Of a stretch of DNA of 64,000 bases, positions 44,584 through 53,716 are shown piece by piece. This DNA comes from Longimicrobium sp. (lineage in GTDB: Bacteria > Gemmatimonadota > Gemmatimonadetes > Longimicrobiales > Longimicrobiaceae). The translations under genes were made by a program, and so were the position numbers. How positions within the stretch are numbered: the stretch's first letter is position 1; the number at the start of each line of letters is the position of its first letter. The notes under the pieces are model-generated. The model was not told the origin of the DNA. It was given only the letters and a program-made list of their open reading frames with translations, and ran no database searches. The stretch is from the NCBI GenBank assembly GCA_036377595.1, contig DASUYB010000089.1:228233-292232 (forward strand). The letters are read 5' to 3'.

Positions 44584-46320
44584 ATGCAGCATCACGGCTT
44601 CCCCGGCCTCGCAGCGATGTCAAGCCGCTTCCACCTTGCCACGGAACCCGGCGTGCTCGACCGCCTGGCGCGGCTCGCGTGCTCGGTCTCGGGCGCGCGC
44701 GCGGCACTGGTGGTGACGGAGCGCGACGGGCGCACCGTCGCGGCCGGGCGGCACGGGTGGGACGGGTCGCCGCCGCTGGACGAGCTGGGGATGGAGCCGC
44801 GGGCGCGCCCCGGCCGCGCCGCGCCGCTCCACGTGGCCGCGTCGCTGCCGCTGGAGGCGAACGGCGCCGCGGAGCCGCTCGGCTCGCTCGTGGTGCTGGA
44901 TGCTGGGCCGCGCGAGTGGAGCGCCGCCGAGCGGCTGGCGCTGGACGACGTGGCCTCCGCCGCCGCGGCCGAGCTGCTGCGCCTGCGCGACGCCGAGCGC
45001 CACGCCGCGCCCTCGCTCGAGGCGGAGCGCGCCGCCCGCGTGCAGGCCGAGGCGGGCGAGAAGCGCTACGCCTTCCTGGCCGAGGTCAGCTCGCTGCTGG
45101 ACGCGTCGCTGGACTACGGGACCACCTTCCAGAAGCTGGCCCGCCTCGTCGTTCCCTCTCTCGCGGACTACTGCCTGATCGACGAGGCGGAGCCGGGCGG
45201 CGGCCTGCGGCGCATCGCCCGCGCGCACGTGGATCCCGGGAAGGAGAAGATCCTCTACACCAACACCTACCATCCACCGCTGGCGGAGGAGGAGGACCTG
45301 TCGCGCCACCCGGTGCTGCGGGTGATCCGCACCGGGCTGCCGCTGCTGGTGGCCGACTTCACGCCGCGGATGATCGACACCATCGCCCACGACGACGACC
45401 ACCGCGGGCGATTGGCGATCCTCGACCTGCGCTCGTACATCATCGCGCCGCTGGCGGCGCGCGGGCGGGTGCTGGGGGCCATCACGCTGGCGGCCGCGGT
45501 CGAGTCCGGCCGCCGCTACCGCGCCACGGACGTGGCGCTCGCGGAGGAGGTGGCGCGGCGCGCGGCGCTGGCCATCGACAACGCGCGGCTGTACACGCTG
45601 GCGCAGGCCGCCATCCGCGCCCGCGAGGCCGTGCTCGCCGTGGTCAGCCACGACATGCGGAACCCGCTCGCCAGCATCCTGCTGAACGCCACGATGCTGC
45701 TGGACATGGCGCCGCGCGGCGCGCTGGAGCCGTGGATGGAGGACAACCTGCGGCAGATCGTGAACTCAGTGGAGCAGACCAACCGGCTGATCACCGACCT
45801 GCTGGACGTGGCGCGGATGGAGGCCAGCGGCGGCATCCCGCTGGACCGCACGCCGGTGGACGCGCGGCCCCTCGTTGCCGCGGCCGTGCGCATGCTGCAG
45901 CCGCTGGCGGCCCAGCGCGGGGTGGAGCTGGTGGACGACGCCAACGGCCCGCTTCCCGTGGTGGCGGACCCCGACCGGATCGTCCAGGTGCTCTCGAACC
46001 TGCTGGGGAACGCGGTGAAGTTCACCAACGCGGGCGGGCGGGTGCGTGTGACGGCCGCCACCTACGGCGCCGAGCAGTGGTTCGAGGTCACCGACACGGG
46101 GGTGGGGATCGCGCCGCAGGACCAGCCGCACGTGTTCGACCGCTTCCGCCAGGTGGGCCGCGACCGCCGCGGCGTGGGGCTGGGGCTGCCCATCGCGCGG
46201 GGGATCGTGGAGGCGCACGGCGGGAGGATCTGGGTGGAGAGCACCCCCGGCACCGGCACCACCATCCGCTTCACCCTTCCCGCCGCGGACGGCGACGCCG
46301 AGCGGGCGAACCCGGCGTAG
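44584..46320 (+). CDS. Soluble GAF-domain sensor histidine kinase
   Basis: A 578-residue cytoplasmic kinase without membrane segments. A first short GAF-like region (about 15-140) and a coiled linker precede a clear GAF domain (about 165-325: ASLDYGTTFQKLARLVVPSL, YIIAPLAARGRVLGAITLAA). The HisKA box is VVSHDMRNPLASIL with His356. The ATPase shows N (LSNLLGNAVKFT), G1 (VTDTGVGIA), F (FDRFRQ) and G2 (GVGLGLPIARGIVEAHGG) boxes. It has no adjacent response regulator. An inner ATG (44617) is also possible. Confidence 0.93.
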   Translation: MQHHGFPGLAAMSSRFHLATEPGVLDRLARLACSVSGARAALVVTERDGRTVAAGRHGWDGSPPLDELGMEPRARPGRAAPLHVAASLPLEANGAAEPLGSLVVLDAGPREWSAAERLALDDVASAAAAELLRLRDAERHAAPSLEAERAARVQAEAGEKRYAFLAEVSSLLDASLDYGTTFQKLARLVVPSLADYCLIDEAEPGGGLRRIARAHVDPGKEKILYTNTYHPPLAEEEDLSRHPVLRVIRTGLPLLVADFTPRMIDTIAHDDDHRGRLAILDLRSYIIAPLAARGRVLGAITLAAAVESGRRYRATDVALAEEVARRAALAIDNARLYTLAQAAIRAREAVLAVVSHDMRNPLASILLNATMLLDMAPRGALEPWMEDNLRQIVNSVEQTNRLITDLLDVARMEASGGIPLDRTPVDARPLVAAAVRMLQPLAAQRGVELVDDANGPLPVVADPDRIVQVLSNLLGNAVKFTNAGGRVRVTAATYGAEQWFEVTDTGVGIAPQDQPHVFDRFRQVGRDRRGVGLGLPIARGIVEAHGGRIWVESTPGTGTTIRFTLPAADGDAERANPA

Positions 46321-46430
46321 GACCCTCATCCCTCCGGCCCCCTTCTCCCGAAATGCACGGGGGAAGGGGAGGACTCAGCGTGGGGGGAAGGTTCGGCGTC
46401 GGTTGAGAGGCATCTGCCCGCCGCGGGTGG

Positions 46431-46470
46431 CCCCCTCCCCCGGCCCCTCCCCCGCTGCGCAGGGGAGGGG
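46431..46470. repeat. C/G-tract inverted repeat
   Basis: CCCCCTCCCCCGGCCCCTCC then CCCGCTGCGCAGGGGAGGGG. It is one of the CCCCTCCCCC family blocks; the GAACTCAGCG that follows also follows a related block near 46371. The rest of 46321-46738 holds no supported gene. Confidence 0.65.
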
Positions 46471-46738
46471 AGAACTCAGCGCGGGGCAAGCACTTGCGTG
46501 AGGGATGCGCGCCCGGAGGGCCGGGACACCGCCGCGCGTGACGGAGGCCGACGGATCACGAAGATGCGTGGCGCGGCGGTGGCCCGGCGCCGTTGGCCAC
46601 AGTAGTATCGTGGCCTACGGCGCGCGCAGCCCGTTTGGGCGTCTCAGCGCCCAACACGCCCAGATCCCGCAGTTCATCCACGCTTGCCCAGAGGCACATG
46701 TTCCCGGGCGTCGGGTACGATTGCTACGGACGCGCGGT

Positions 46739-46767
46739 TTGACGGCAGGAGAGTTGCACGCTAGCTT
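46739..46767 (+). promoter_or_regulatory. Promoter upstream of the manganese riboswitch
   Basis: TTGACG (46739-46744) and TAGCTT (46762-46767) are 17 bp apart, placing the transcript start a few nt before the riboswitch. Confidence 0.6.
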
Positions 46768-46781
46768 GCGCGGACACACGG

Positions 46782-46910
46782 AAGGGGAGTAGCTCACCGG
46801 GCGAGACAACCCGGCGGCCGAGTCGTCAAGACTGCGGGTGCACGCCCGCACGGTTCGGTCGGGGCGGAGGCGCGAGCGGCGCCTCTTTCAGGGCGAGACC
46901 TTCGTTTCGG
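46782..46910 (+). promoter_or_regulatory. yybP-ykoY manganese riboswitch
   Basis: The two conserved loop strands of the class are present: AAGGGGAGTAGC at the 5' side and GGGCGAGACCTT at the 3' side, separated by GC-rich stems (CCGGGCGAGACAACCCGG and GCGGGTGCACGCCCGC among them). These loops form the Mn2+ site in known members. It is about 90 nt before a TerC-family gene, the classic partner. The U-rich stretch CCCCTTTTC near 46970 may belong to the expression platform. Confidence 0.9.
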
Positions 46911-47001
46911 CACCACGGATGCCCGTTGGATCGGGCGGCCGCGGGCCGGACGAGGGTTTCGCCCCTTTTCATGGCCGCGCCAACGGGGGAAGGACGGGCA
47001 T

Positions 47002-48036
47002 TTGGCTGCACACGTGCTGGCGTGGGCGGGATTCGTGGGAATCGTGCTGGCGCTCCTGGCGGTGGACCTGGGGGTGTTCAACCGCCGCGCGCACGTCATC
47101 TCCATCCGGGAGGCGGCGCGCTGGAGCGCGATCACCCTCGTGCTGGCGCTGGTGTTCGCCGGGCTCATCTACACGCACAACCTGCCCACCGACATCGTGG
47201 GCGGGCGCAAGCACGCGCTGGAGTTCGTCACCGGCTACCTGATCGAGCTGGCGCTGTCGGTCGACAACATCTTCGTCTTCGTCCTGATCTTCGGCTACTT
47301 CAGCGTGCCCCCGCGCCACCAGCACCGCGTGCTGTTCTGGGGCGTGCTGGGCGCGCTGGTGTTCCGCGGCGCCATGATCGGCGCGGGCGCGCTGCTGATC
47401 CAGCGCTTCGAGTGGGTGGTGTACGTGTTCGGCGCGTTCCTGGTGTTCACCGGAATCCGCATGGCCATGCAGGAAGACGTGGAGATCGAGCCCGAGGCCA
47501 ACCCGGTGCTCAAGCTCATCCGCCGCTTCCTGCCGGTGAGCGCCGACTACGACGGGCAGAAGTTCTTCACCCGCGAGAAGCTGGACGGAAAGTGGCGCCG
47601 CGCCGCCACGCCCCTCTTCGTCGTCCTGGCGCTCGTGGAGACGACGGACCTGATCTTCGCGGTCGATTCCATCCCCGCCATCTTCGCGGTCACGCGCAAC
47701 CCGTTCCTGGTGTTCACCTCGAACGTGTTCGCCATCCTCTGCCTGCGCTCGCTGTACTTCCTGCTGGCCGAGGTGATCGACCGCTTCCACTACCTCAAGG
47801 CCGGCCTCTCCATCGTGCTGATCTTCATCGGCGCCAAGATGCTGGCGACGATGTTCCACCTGCACGTGGACACCGCCGTGTCGCTGGTGATCGTGGCGTG
47901 CGTGCTGATCGGCTCCGTCGTCCTCTCCCTCCTGCGGCCCAAGAAGACGGAAAACGCGCCCGACGTGCTCGAGGAGCCCGACCCGGACGAGCCGGAGACC
48001 TCCGAGACGGTGCGCACAGGGACGGAGGAGCGGTGA
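47002..48036 (+). CDS. TerC/Alx-family membrane protein, probable manganese exporter
   Basis: An integral membrane protein of 344 residues with about seven to nine helices. Family motifs are AVDLGVFNRRAHVIS, ELALSVDNIFVFVLIF (acidic residues in the membrane), TDLIFAVDSIPAIFAV and RSLYFLLAEVIDRF. TerC/Alx proteins export Mn2+, and the upstream yybP-ykoY riboswitch supports that role here. The start is TTG at 47002, with AAGGA upstream. The C-terminal ~25 residues are acidic and disordered. It overlaps the SCO1-like gene by 1 nt (TGATG). Confidence 0.94.
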   Translation: MAAHVLAWAGFVGIVLALLAVDLGVFNRRAHVISIREAARWSAITLVLALVFAGLIYTHNLPTDIVGGRKHALEFVTGYLIELALSVDNIFVFVLIFGYFSVPPRHQHRVLFWGVLGALVFRGAMIGAGALLIQRFEWVVYVFGAFLVFTGIRMAMQEDVEIEPEANPVLKLIRRFLPVSADYDGQKFFTREKLDGKWRRAATPLFVVLALVETTDLIFAVDSIPAIFAVTRNPFLVFTSNVFAILCLRSLYFLLAEVIDRFHYLKAGLSIVLIFIGAKMLATMFHLHVDTAVSLVIVACVLIGSVVLSLLRPKKTENAPDVLEEPDPDEPETSETVRTGTEER

Positions 48037-48683
48037 TGGAGACGCCCCGCCGCTTCCCCGTGGTCCCCGCCGCGGTGGCGGCGATCGCGCTGGTGGCGGC
48101 GGCCGCGGCGTGGCTGGCGGTGCCGCGGAGGATCGCCTTCCACGGCACCACGTACGATCCGGTCGCGCCCGCGGAGGATTTCCGGCTCGTGGACCAGGAC
48201 GGGCGCGCGGTGACGCTGGCCTCGTACCGCGGCGCCCCGCTGCTCGTCTTCTTCGGCTACACGCGCTGCGCGGACTACTGCCCGCAGACGCTCGGCCGCC
48301 TCACCCGCGCGGTCCGATCGCTGGACGGCGCGGAGGGCACGCGCATCCTCCTCGTCACCGTGGACCCGGCGCACGACACGCCGGCCGCGCTGAAGGCGTA
48401 CGCCGCGCGCTTCGGCCCGCACGTCTCGGCGCTGACGGGCGATTCGGCCTCGCTGGCGGCGGCGTGGCAGGGCTACGGCGCGTACGTCCTCCCCCCGAGC
48501 GAATCTCCCGCCGCGCACCACGACGGCCACGCGGAGAAGCCGGCCGCCCGGGTCCCGCCGCAGCTCGTGCACAGCGGCGTCGTCTACGGCATCGACCGCC
48601 GCGGCAACCTCCAGGTCGTGATCTCCGAGGGCGCCACCGAGGAGGAGATGCGCGACGACATCCGCACGCTCGCCCGTCTGTAG
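48036..48683 (+). CDS. SCO1/SenC-family thioredoxin-like protein
   Basis: A membrane-anchored periplasmic protein of 215 residues. After an N-terminal helix (AAVAAIALVAAAAAWLA) comes the thioredoxin-like fold with the copper-binding CxxxC in FFGYTRCADYCPQT and the conserved His in LVHSGVVYGID. SCO proteins deliver copper to cytochrome oxidase CuA or act as thiol reductases. A His-rich loop (AAHHDGHAEK) is an insertion. GGAGGAG is upstream of the ATG. Translationally coupled to terC, so under the same manganese riboswitch unless it has an internal promoter. Confidence 0.92.
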   Translation: METPRRFPVVPAAVAAIALVAAAAAWLAVPRRIAFHGTTYDPVAPAEDFRLVDQDGRAVTLASYRGAPLLVFFGYTRCADYCPQTLGRLTRAVRSLDGAEGTRILLVTVDPAHDTPAALKAYAARFGPHVSALTGDSASLAAAWQGYGAYVLPPSESPAAHHDGHAEKPAARVPPQLVHSGVVYGIDRRGNLQVVISEGATEEEMRDDIRTLARL

Positions 48684-48690
48684 AAACAGA

Positions 48691-48773
48691 AAGCCTCACG
48701 CGGAGACGCGGAGTCGCGGAGAACCCGGTGCCGGGGTGAGTTCTCCGCGCCTCCGCGTCTCCGCGTGAGGCTT
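48691..48773. repeat. 3' palindrome family, copy 6 (23-bp perfect arms)
   Basis: The arms AAGCCTCACGCGGAGACGCG and its complement (to 48773) flank a centre containing GAGAACCCGGTGCCGGGGTG. It lies 8 nt after the SCO1-like stop. Its sequence is very close to the copy at 61606-61680. Confidence 0.85.
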
Positions 48774-48843
48774 TTCTCGATCGCGGCCCGCGCCGTGCAT
48801 CGCCGCCGCCCAACATCGCAGAAAACGAATCAGCGGAGGATGG

Positions 48844-49128
48844 ATGGCGAAGACGCCGAGCCGGCGCGCGTCGGACCGGATGGGGGTGAAGGTCGTGGGA
48901 TGGATCGCCTGCCTGGCGCTGGCGACGTCGCTCACCTACACCTTCGTCAAGGCGCTCACCGAGGGGCCCGAGCAGGTGGATCCCCTCTTCTTCGCCCTGC
49001 AGTCGCTGGCCAGCCTCCTTTTCCTCGTCTACTCGCTGAGACTGAAGAACCCGGTGTTCGTCGCCGCCAACTGCATCGCGCTGGCGAACGCGGCGGGGAC
49101 GCTGGTGGTGGCCGCCGCCGGGCGCTGA
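48844..49128 (+). CDS. Small membrane protein, SemiSWEET-like
   Basis: A 94-residue protein with a basic N-terminus and three hydrophobic helices (WIACLALATSLTYTFV; FALQSLASLLFLVYSL; VFVAANCIALANAAGTLVVA). The middle and last segments, with 'lFLvYSLrLkNPVFvaaNciA', resemble one triple-helix SemiSWEET/PQ-loop unit, which works as a homodimeric sugar carrier. A proline-glutamine motif is not seen, so the call is tentative. GGAGGA precedes the ATG. Confidence 0.6.
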   Translation: MAKTPSRRASDRMGVKVVGWIACLALATSLTYTFVKALTEGPEQVDPLFFALQSLASLLFLVYSLRLKNPVFVAANCIALANAAGTLVVAAAGR

Positions 49129-49329
49129 GCGGCGCTCACCGCCCGGAAGCCCCGGAGACGGCGGAAGCCGTGTGGCGGCGCGGATTTCCGCCTTGCGCAC
49201 GGGGTCTGCCCAATGTATCGTGCTCCGCGCACACACCCGTATCATCAAGACCCGTCATCCCCAGCACCCTCCGTCATTCCGGGCTCCACGGCCTGGAGCT
49301 TCACCGCTAAGCACCCAAGGAGAACTCGC

Positions 49330-50691
49330 ATGAGACGAAGTCTGGCAATCGCCGGCGCCGCCGCGCTCGCGTGCGCCGCCAGCGCCCCGCTCCACGCGCA
49401 GGGGTCCGGTGTCGACCAGCAGAGCGCGTGCATGTCGGGACGCGTGGGCGCAGGCATCGCTTCGCCCTGCGACGACGCCTCGGGCGTGTACTTCAGCCCC
49501 GGCGGCCTGGCCCTGCAGGGGAGCAACATCGGCATCGGCGTCACGCTGATCCGCGCCGGCGGCGAGTTCACCTACGACCCCGGCCGCGAGCCGGTGGGCA
49601 CGGCGTCGCACATCACGCGCGAGACCGAGATCGTGCCCGTGCCGCAGATCTTCCTATCGTACAAGGCCACGCCCCGCCTGGCAGCGGCGATCGGCGCCTT
49701 CGCGCCGTACGGCCTGGGGCTCGACTGGCCGGTGTGCGACGCCAGCCAGAGCACCGCGTCGTGCACCGCCGCGGGCACCACCAACTTCGAGGGGCGCTAC
49801 ACGGGGTACGACAACTCGCTGCGCGCCTACTACGTGCAGCCCACCCTGTCGTACGAGCTGATCCCCGGCGTGCTGTCGGTGGGCGCGGGGCTCGACCTGG
49901 TGCACAGCACCATCGAGGTGCACCAGCGCGCCGACGCGCCGACCGTGGGGCTGCGCGGCTTCGACATCGCCGACGCCACGCTGAAGGGGAGCGGCAACGG
50001 GATCACCGGCCACGTGGGCGCGGTGCTGCGCATCAGCGACCGCACCCGGGTGGGCGTGCGCTACCTGCACCGCACCAAGGTGGACCTGGAGGGCGACGCC
50101 GACTTCACCCAGGTACCCACCGGCACCATCTTCGACCCGCTCCTGGCGGCGCAGTTCGCGGCCGGCGGCCCGCTCGAGGACCAGGGGATCGCCACCACCA
50201 TCACCTTCCCCAGCCAGTTCGTGGCGGGCGTGAGCTTCCGCCCGGTGGAGGTGCTGAACCTGCTCTTCGACTACCAGCGCACCGGGTGGAGCAGCTTCGA
50301 CCGCTTCGACATCGACTTCCAGGGCGCGGGCGGCGTGGACCGTACGCTGAACCTGAACTACCGCAACACCAACACCTTCCGCGCGGCCGCGCAGTTCGAT
50401 TACAGCGACGCCGTGGCCATCCGCCTGGGCTACCGCTACAACACCGCCGCCACGCCGCGCGCCACGCCGTTCCTTCCCGAGGGCGAGCGCAACTACTACA
50501 CGGCCGGCCTGGGGCTGCGGCTCACGCGGGCGCTGACCACCGATCTGTCGTTCCAGTACATCAACCAGCCCGACCGCCGCGGCGCGGTGCGCCCCGACGA
50601 GCCGGTCATCGGCGTGTACGGAGCCACCGGCCAGACCTTCGGCGTGACCTTCTCGTACCACTTCGGCGCGCAGCCCAACGCCCTGCAGTGA
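49330..50691 (+). CDS. FadL/OmpP1-type outer-membrane transporter
   Basis: An exported 453-residue barrel. After signal peptide MRRSLAIAGAAALACAAS it shows the FadL-family N-terminal hatch pattern (ACMSGRVGAGIASPCDDASG, then VYFSPGGLAL), and alternating strands to a C-terminal strand GVTFSYHF ending near the C-terminus. Such proteins take up hydrophobic compounds such as fatty acids or aromatic molecules. AAGGAGA precedes the ATG. It is followed 63 nt later by an SGNH hydrolase lipoprotein gene in the same direction, a pairing that suggests lipid ester breakdown and uptake. Confidence 0.9.
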   Translation: MRRSLAIAGAAALACAASAPLHAQGSGVDQQSACMSGRVGAGIASPCDDASGVYFSPGGLALQGSNIGIGVTLIRAGGEFTYDPGREPVGTASHITRETEIVPVPQIFLSYKATPRLAAAIGAFAPYGLGLDWPVCDASQSTASCTAAGTTNFEGRYTGYDNSLRAYYVQPTLSYELIPGVLSVGAGLDLVHSTIEVHQRADAPTVGLRGFDIADATLKGSGNGITGHVGAVLRISDRTRVGVRYLHRTKVDLEGDADFTQVPTGTIFDPLLAAQFAAGGPLEDQGIATTITFPSQFVAGVSFRPVEVLNLLFDYQRTGWSSFDRFDIDFQGAGGVDRTLNLNYRNTNTFRAAAQFDYSDAVAIRLGYRYNTAATPRATPFLPEGERNYYTAGLGLRLTRALTTDLSFQYINQPDRRGAVRPDEPVIGVYGATGQTFGVTFSYHFGAQPNALQ

Positions 50692-50754
50692 CGGCCGGCG
50701 ACCGGTGCTCGTCCCGTAAACAGATGAACGCGTGACAACCCTCAGGAGAGCAGC

Positions 50755-52044
50755 ATGAGAGTGGCAACCAGACGCCCGTTCCTGGCCGTGGCCGCGCTGG
50801 CCGCCCTGGCGATGGGCGCGTGCGTGGGCGACGGCGACGACCTCGCCACGCTCCAGACCCCGGCGAACGGCGGCACGCTGTTCACGCGCTACGTGTCGCT
50901 GGGCAACTCGATCACCGCGGGCTTCCAGTCGGCGGGGATCGTGGACTCGACGCAGCGGAACTCGTACGCCAACCTGCTGGCGCAGCGCGCGGGCACGCCC
51001 TTCAACCAGCCGCTGTTCGCGCGGCCCGGGTGCCCGCCGCTGATGACGGCGCCGCTGACCCCGTCGACCGCCGCCAGCACCTGCTCGCGGGTGGACTCGG
51101 CCAAGGTGTTCGCGGGCGCCAACCTGGCGGTGCCGGGGGTGCGCATCGCCGACCTGTTCGCCATCCCCGGCGGCCAGATCGCGCAGCTGTACGGCCTGCT
51201 CACCGGCGGCCGCACCGAGATCCAGGCCATGCAGGACCTGCAGCCCACCTTCGTCTCCGCCTGGATCGGCAACAACGACGCGCTCTCCGCGGCGCTGTCG
51301 GGCACGCTGGGGCCGCTGGCCGCCGGGGCCGACTCGAACCTCACGCGGCTCGCTCCGTTCCAGGCCAACGTGACCGCCATGGCCAACGCCATCAAGGCGT
51401 CGGGCGCGCAGGGCGCGGTGATCATCGGCGTGGTGTTCGCCGACAGCGCGGCGCCGCTGCTGCAGCCGGGCGCGTACTTCTTCCTGTCGCGCGACGCGGC
51501 GGGCCGGTTCAACGGCAAGCCGGTGAACAACAACTGCTCGCCGGTGACGGCGCTGGGCACGCCCAACCCGCTGGCGGCCAACATGGTGTCGTTCCAGATC
51601 GTCAGCAGCGCGCTGCCGGAGATCAACTGCGACCCGGCCTCGGCGCAGGGCGGCGCGTTCCTGCTCGACGCCGCCGAGCGGGCGGTGCTGGGGGCGCGCA
51701 TCGCCGCGTTCAACGCGGCGCTGAAGGCCGCGGCCGACGCCAACGGGTGGCTGTACGTGAACCCGATGGACATCCTGCGCCCCGAGCTGGCGCGGACCAC
51801 CTCGGGCCGCTTCAACCAGATCCGCAAGTGCCAGCTCCTGGCCACGGCCACCACGGCGGCGCAGTTCCAGACGGCGGTGCTCAACAGCTGCCCGGTGACA
51901 GGCGCCACGGCGGCGCCGGGCTTCTTCGGGGCGCTGATCTCGTACGACGGGGTGCACCCCAGCTCGGCGGCGCACCTGCTGATCGCGCAGCAGCTCGCGG
52001 CGCGCATCAACACCAAGTACGGCACCACGCTGGCGACGAACTGA
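50755..52044 (+). CDS. SGNH/GDSL-type hydrolase lipoprotein
   Basis: A 429-residue lipoprotein (lipobox MGAC). SGNH blocks: nucleophile Ser52 in YVSLGNSITAGF (a GNS variant of GDS), oxyanion Asn in WIGNNDAL, and the Asp398-x-x-His401 pair in YDGVHPSS. An insert of about 150 residues between blocks III and V is longer than in small esterases and contains several Cys. Probably an envelope esterase or lipase. It lies just downstream of the FadL-type porin gene. Confidence 0.9.
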   Translation: MRVATRRPFLAVAALAALAMGACVGDGDDLATLQTPANGGTLFTRYVSLGNSITAGFQSAGIVDSTQRNSYANLLAQRAGTPFNQPLFARPGCPPLMTAPLTPSTAASTCSRVDSAKVFAGANLAVPGVRIADLFAIPGGQIAQLYGLLTGGRTEIQAMQDLQPTFVSAWIGNNDALSAALSGTLGPLAAGADSNLTRLAPFQANVTAMANAIKASGAQGAVIIGVVFADSAAPLLQPGAYFFLSRDAAGRFNGKPVNNNCSPVTALGTPNPLAANMVSFQIVSSALPEINCDPASAQGGAFLLDAAERAVLGARIAAFNAALKAAADANGWLYVNPMDILRPELARTTSGRFNQIRKCQLLATATTAAQFQTAVLNSCPVTGATAAPGFFGALISYDGVHPSSAAHLLIAQQLAARINTKYGTTLATN

Positions 52045-52197
52045 CGGCGCCAGAAGATCGGCACGACGGCGAGGGGCGGCTCCGGATCCGGGGCCGCCCC
52101 TCAGCGTTCAGGGCACTGGATGAAGAGCCGGATTCAGGCGTGTTCCGGCCGTCGGGGGAGCGTTTTCGGAGATCCGAAAAAGACGGCCTCACGCAGA

Positions 52198-52250
52198 GCG
52201 GCAGAGGCAGCGGAGAACTCACCTCTTCTGCCTCTGCTGCTCTGCGTGAG
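52198..52250. repeat. 3' palindrome family, copy 7
   Basis: CTCACGCAGAGCGGCAGAGG faces CCTCTGCTGCTCTGCGTGAG between convergent genes (SGNH lipoprotein and M57 peptidase), with GGAGAACTCACCT at the centre. Confidence 0.85.
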
Positions 52251-52305
52251 ACCTGTTGTTCTTCCGGATCTGGTATGAGCTTTTCTTTTCTGCTCGCCCT
52301 GCCGC

Positions 52306-53421
52306 TCACGAGTAGCAGATGGGGTTGCCGTCGCTGCTCACCGTGCCGTCGGGGAACACGGCGCGCACCGAGTATCCCGAAACCGTGATCGAGCACTGCC
52401 CCACGTTCGAGAAGGTGCGCGTGGCGTCGGTGTACGACGTGCTCAAGGTGCTCCCCACGTACGTGTACCAGGTGGTGTAGGTGGCGGTGAAGGGATCGAA
52501 CCCCGTGTCGACCTTGTAGACCTGGTACGACGACGCGTCGCCCATGGCGGGCCACGAGATCACCGGGTGGCCGCCGGAGAGCGTGCCGCTGGCGTTCGGC
52601 CCCAGGCCGCCGGGGAACAGCACCCGCGCCGACCAGCGGTCGTAGTAGCTGAAGCCGTTGAACGACGTCGCATTCGACATCATCACCGAGGTGGGATCGG
52701 TGTCGGCGCTCCCCGAGGTGCTCACCGGCGTGCCGTCGATGTGCTCCGCGCCCTCCGTGCCGATCTCCTCGCTGCAGACGTCGGTGGGATAACATCTGTT
52801 GTTCCAGTTGGTGTGCCGGAACCCCAGCGTGTGCCCCAGCTCGTGCACCATCACCCACAGCTTCTCCGACGACGAAAGCTGGTTCTGGAAGTCGGGGTCG
52901 ATGTGGATGATCGGCCCGGTGCCGCCGCCGGAGGTGGGGAAGCTGGCGCAGGCGATGGTGCCGGCGTCCGGGCACTGCGAGAAGTCGATGGTGACGTCGG
53001 GCGTGGTGGAGGTGCCCGCGGTGCGCATCAGCACGCGCGCGCCCGGGATGCTGTTCCACTGGCCGAGCGCGCTGGTGATGGCCGTGGCCCACGCCGAGCT
53101 CACGCTGCTGACCGCGGAATACTTCACGTCGATGTCGTACGCGACGCTGGAGCTCACCCGGTCGGTGGTGGCGTACTGGAGGCGCGGCCCCGCGGGCCGG
53201 GCGCGCAGATCCGCCTTGCGCAGCATGATGTCGCCCTCCACCACGTAATAGCTTCCCGCGTCGCGCAGGCCGAGGGTGCTGAAGCCCATCGCCGCGATCC
53301 GCGCCACCAGCGGATCGGGGGTGCTGGCGGTGACGTTCGCGGCCTCGTCGCCGCACGCCGCCAGCAGCAGTATCGATCCGACCAAGCCCATCCATGTTCG
53401 AACGACCCGGTTGCCGCGCAT
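52306..53421 (-). CDS. M57-type zinc metallopeptidase lipoprotein
   Basis: A 371-residue lipoprotein (lipobox LLAAC). After about 90 residues comes a compact metzincin-like catalytic domain with HELGHTLGFRH (three His, one Glu), preceded by ATAITSALGQWNSIPGARV and VTIDFSQC. This is the family described as dual-action HEIGH metallopeptidase (M57). The region SVMMSNATSFNGFSYYD downstream contains a Met-turn candidate. The last ~90 residues are a beta-rich tail, possibly a fibronectin-like domain. It converges on the SGNH gene across a palindrome. Confidence 0.88.
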   Translation of the reverse strand: MRGNRVVRTWMGLVGSILLLAACGDEAANVTASTPDPLVARIAAMGFSTLGLRDAGSYYVVEGDIMLRKADLRARPAGPRLQYATTDRVSSSVAYDIDVKYSAVSSVSSAWATAITSALGQWNSIPGARVLMRTAGTSTTPDVTIDFSQCPDAGTIACASFPTSGGGTGPIIHIDPDFQNQLSSSEKLWVMVHELGHTLGFRHTNWNNRCYPTDVCSEEIGTEGAEHIDGTPVSTSGSADTDPTSVMMSNATSFNGFSYYDRWSARVLFPGGLGPNASGTLSGGHPVISWPAMGDASSYQVYKVDTGFDPFTATYTTWYTYVGSTLSTSYTDATRTFSNVGQCSITVSGYSVRAVFPDGTVSSDGNPICYS

Positions 53422-53716
53422 GACGTACTCCGTGGTGCTGGGTGGAAGAAACTCCCATGAGGAGATGTTGCACCCGCTCGCGTATCACCTTGCGTTCGCT
53501 GGCACAAACATTTATTCCTCACGTTATGCGCCGAATATCACAACAGCCCGACTCGCACGTCAAGGCGTCGGGTGACGCGCGGAGAGGACGAGGCGGCCGA
53601 TCAGTACGGGTGGAACGGAGGAGGCCGCGACCCCATCCTGGCCGCGGCCTTTCTCCATCCCCTTGCCGCCACCTGCTATATTCCCGGTCCGTACCCTGCA
53701 GCCATCGAACGCACCG

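Noticed and set aside
46505..46792. 95-codon ORF before the riboswitch
   Set aside because: It overlaps the promoter and riboswitch, has no Shine-Dalgarno and no family resemblance.
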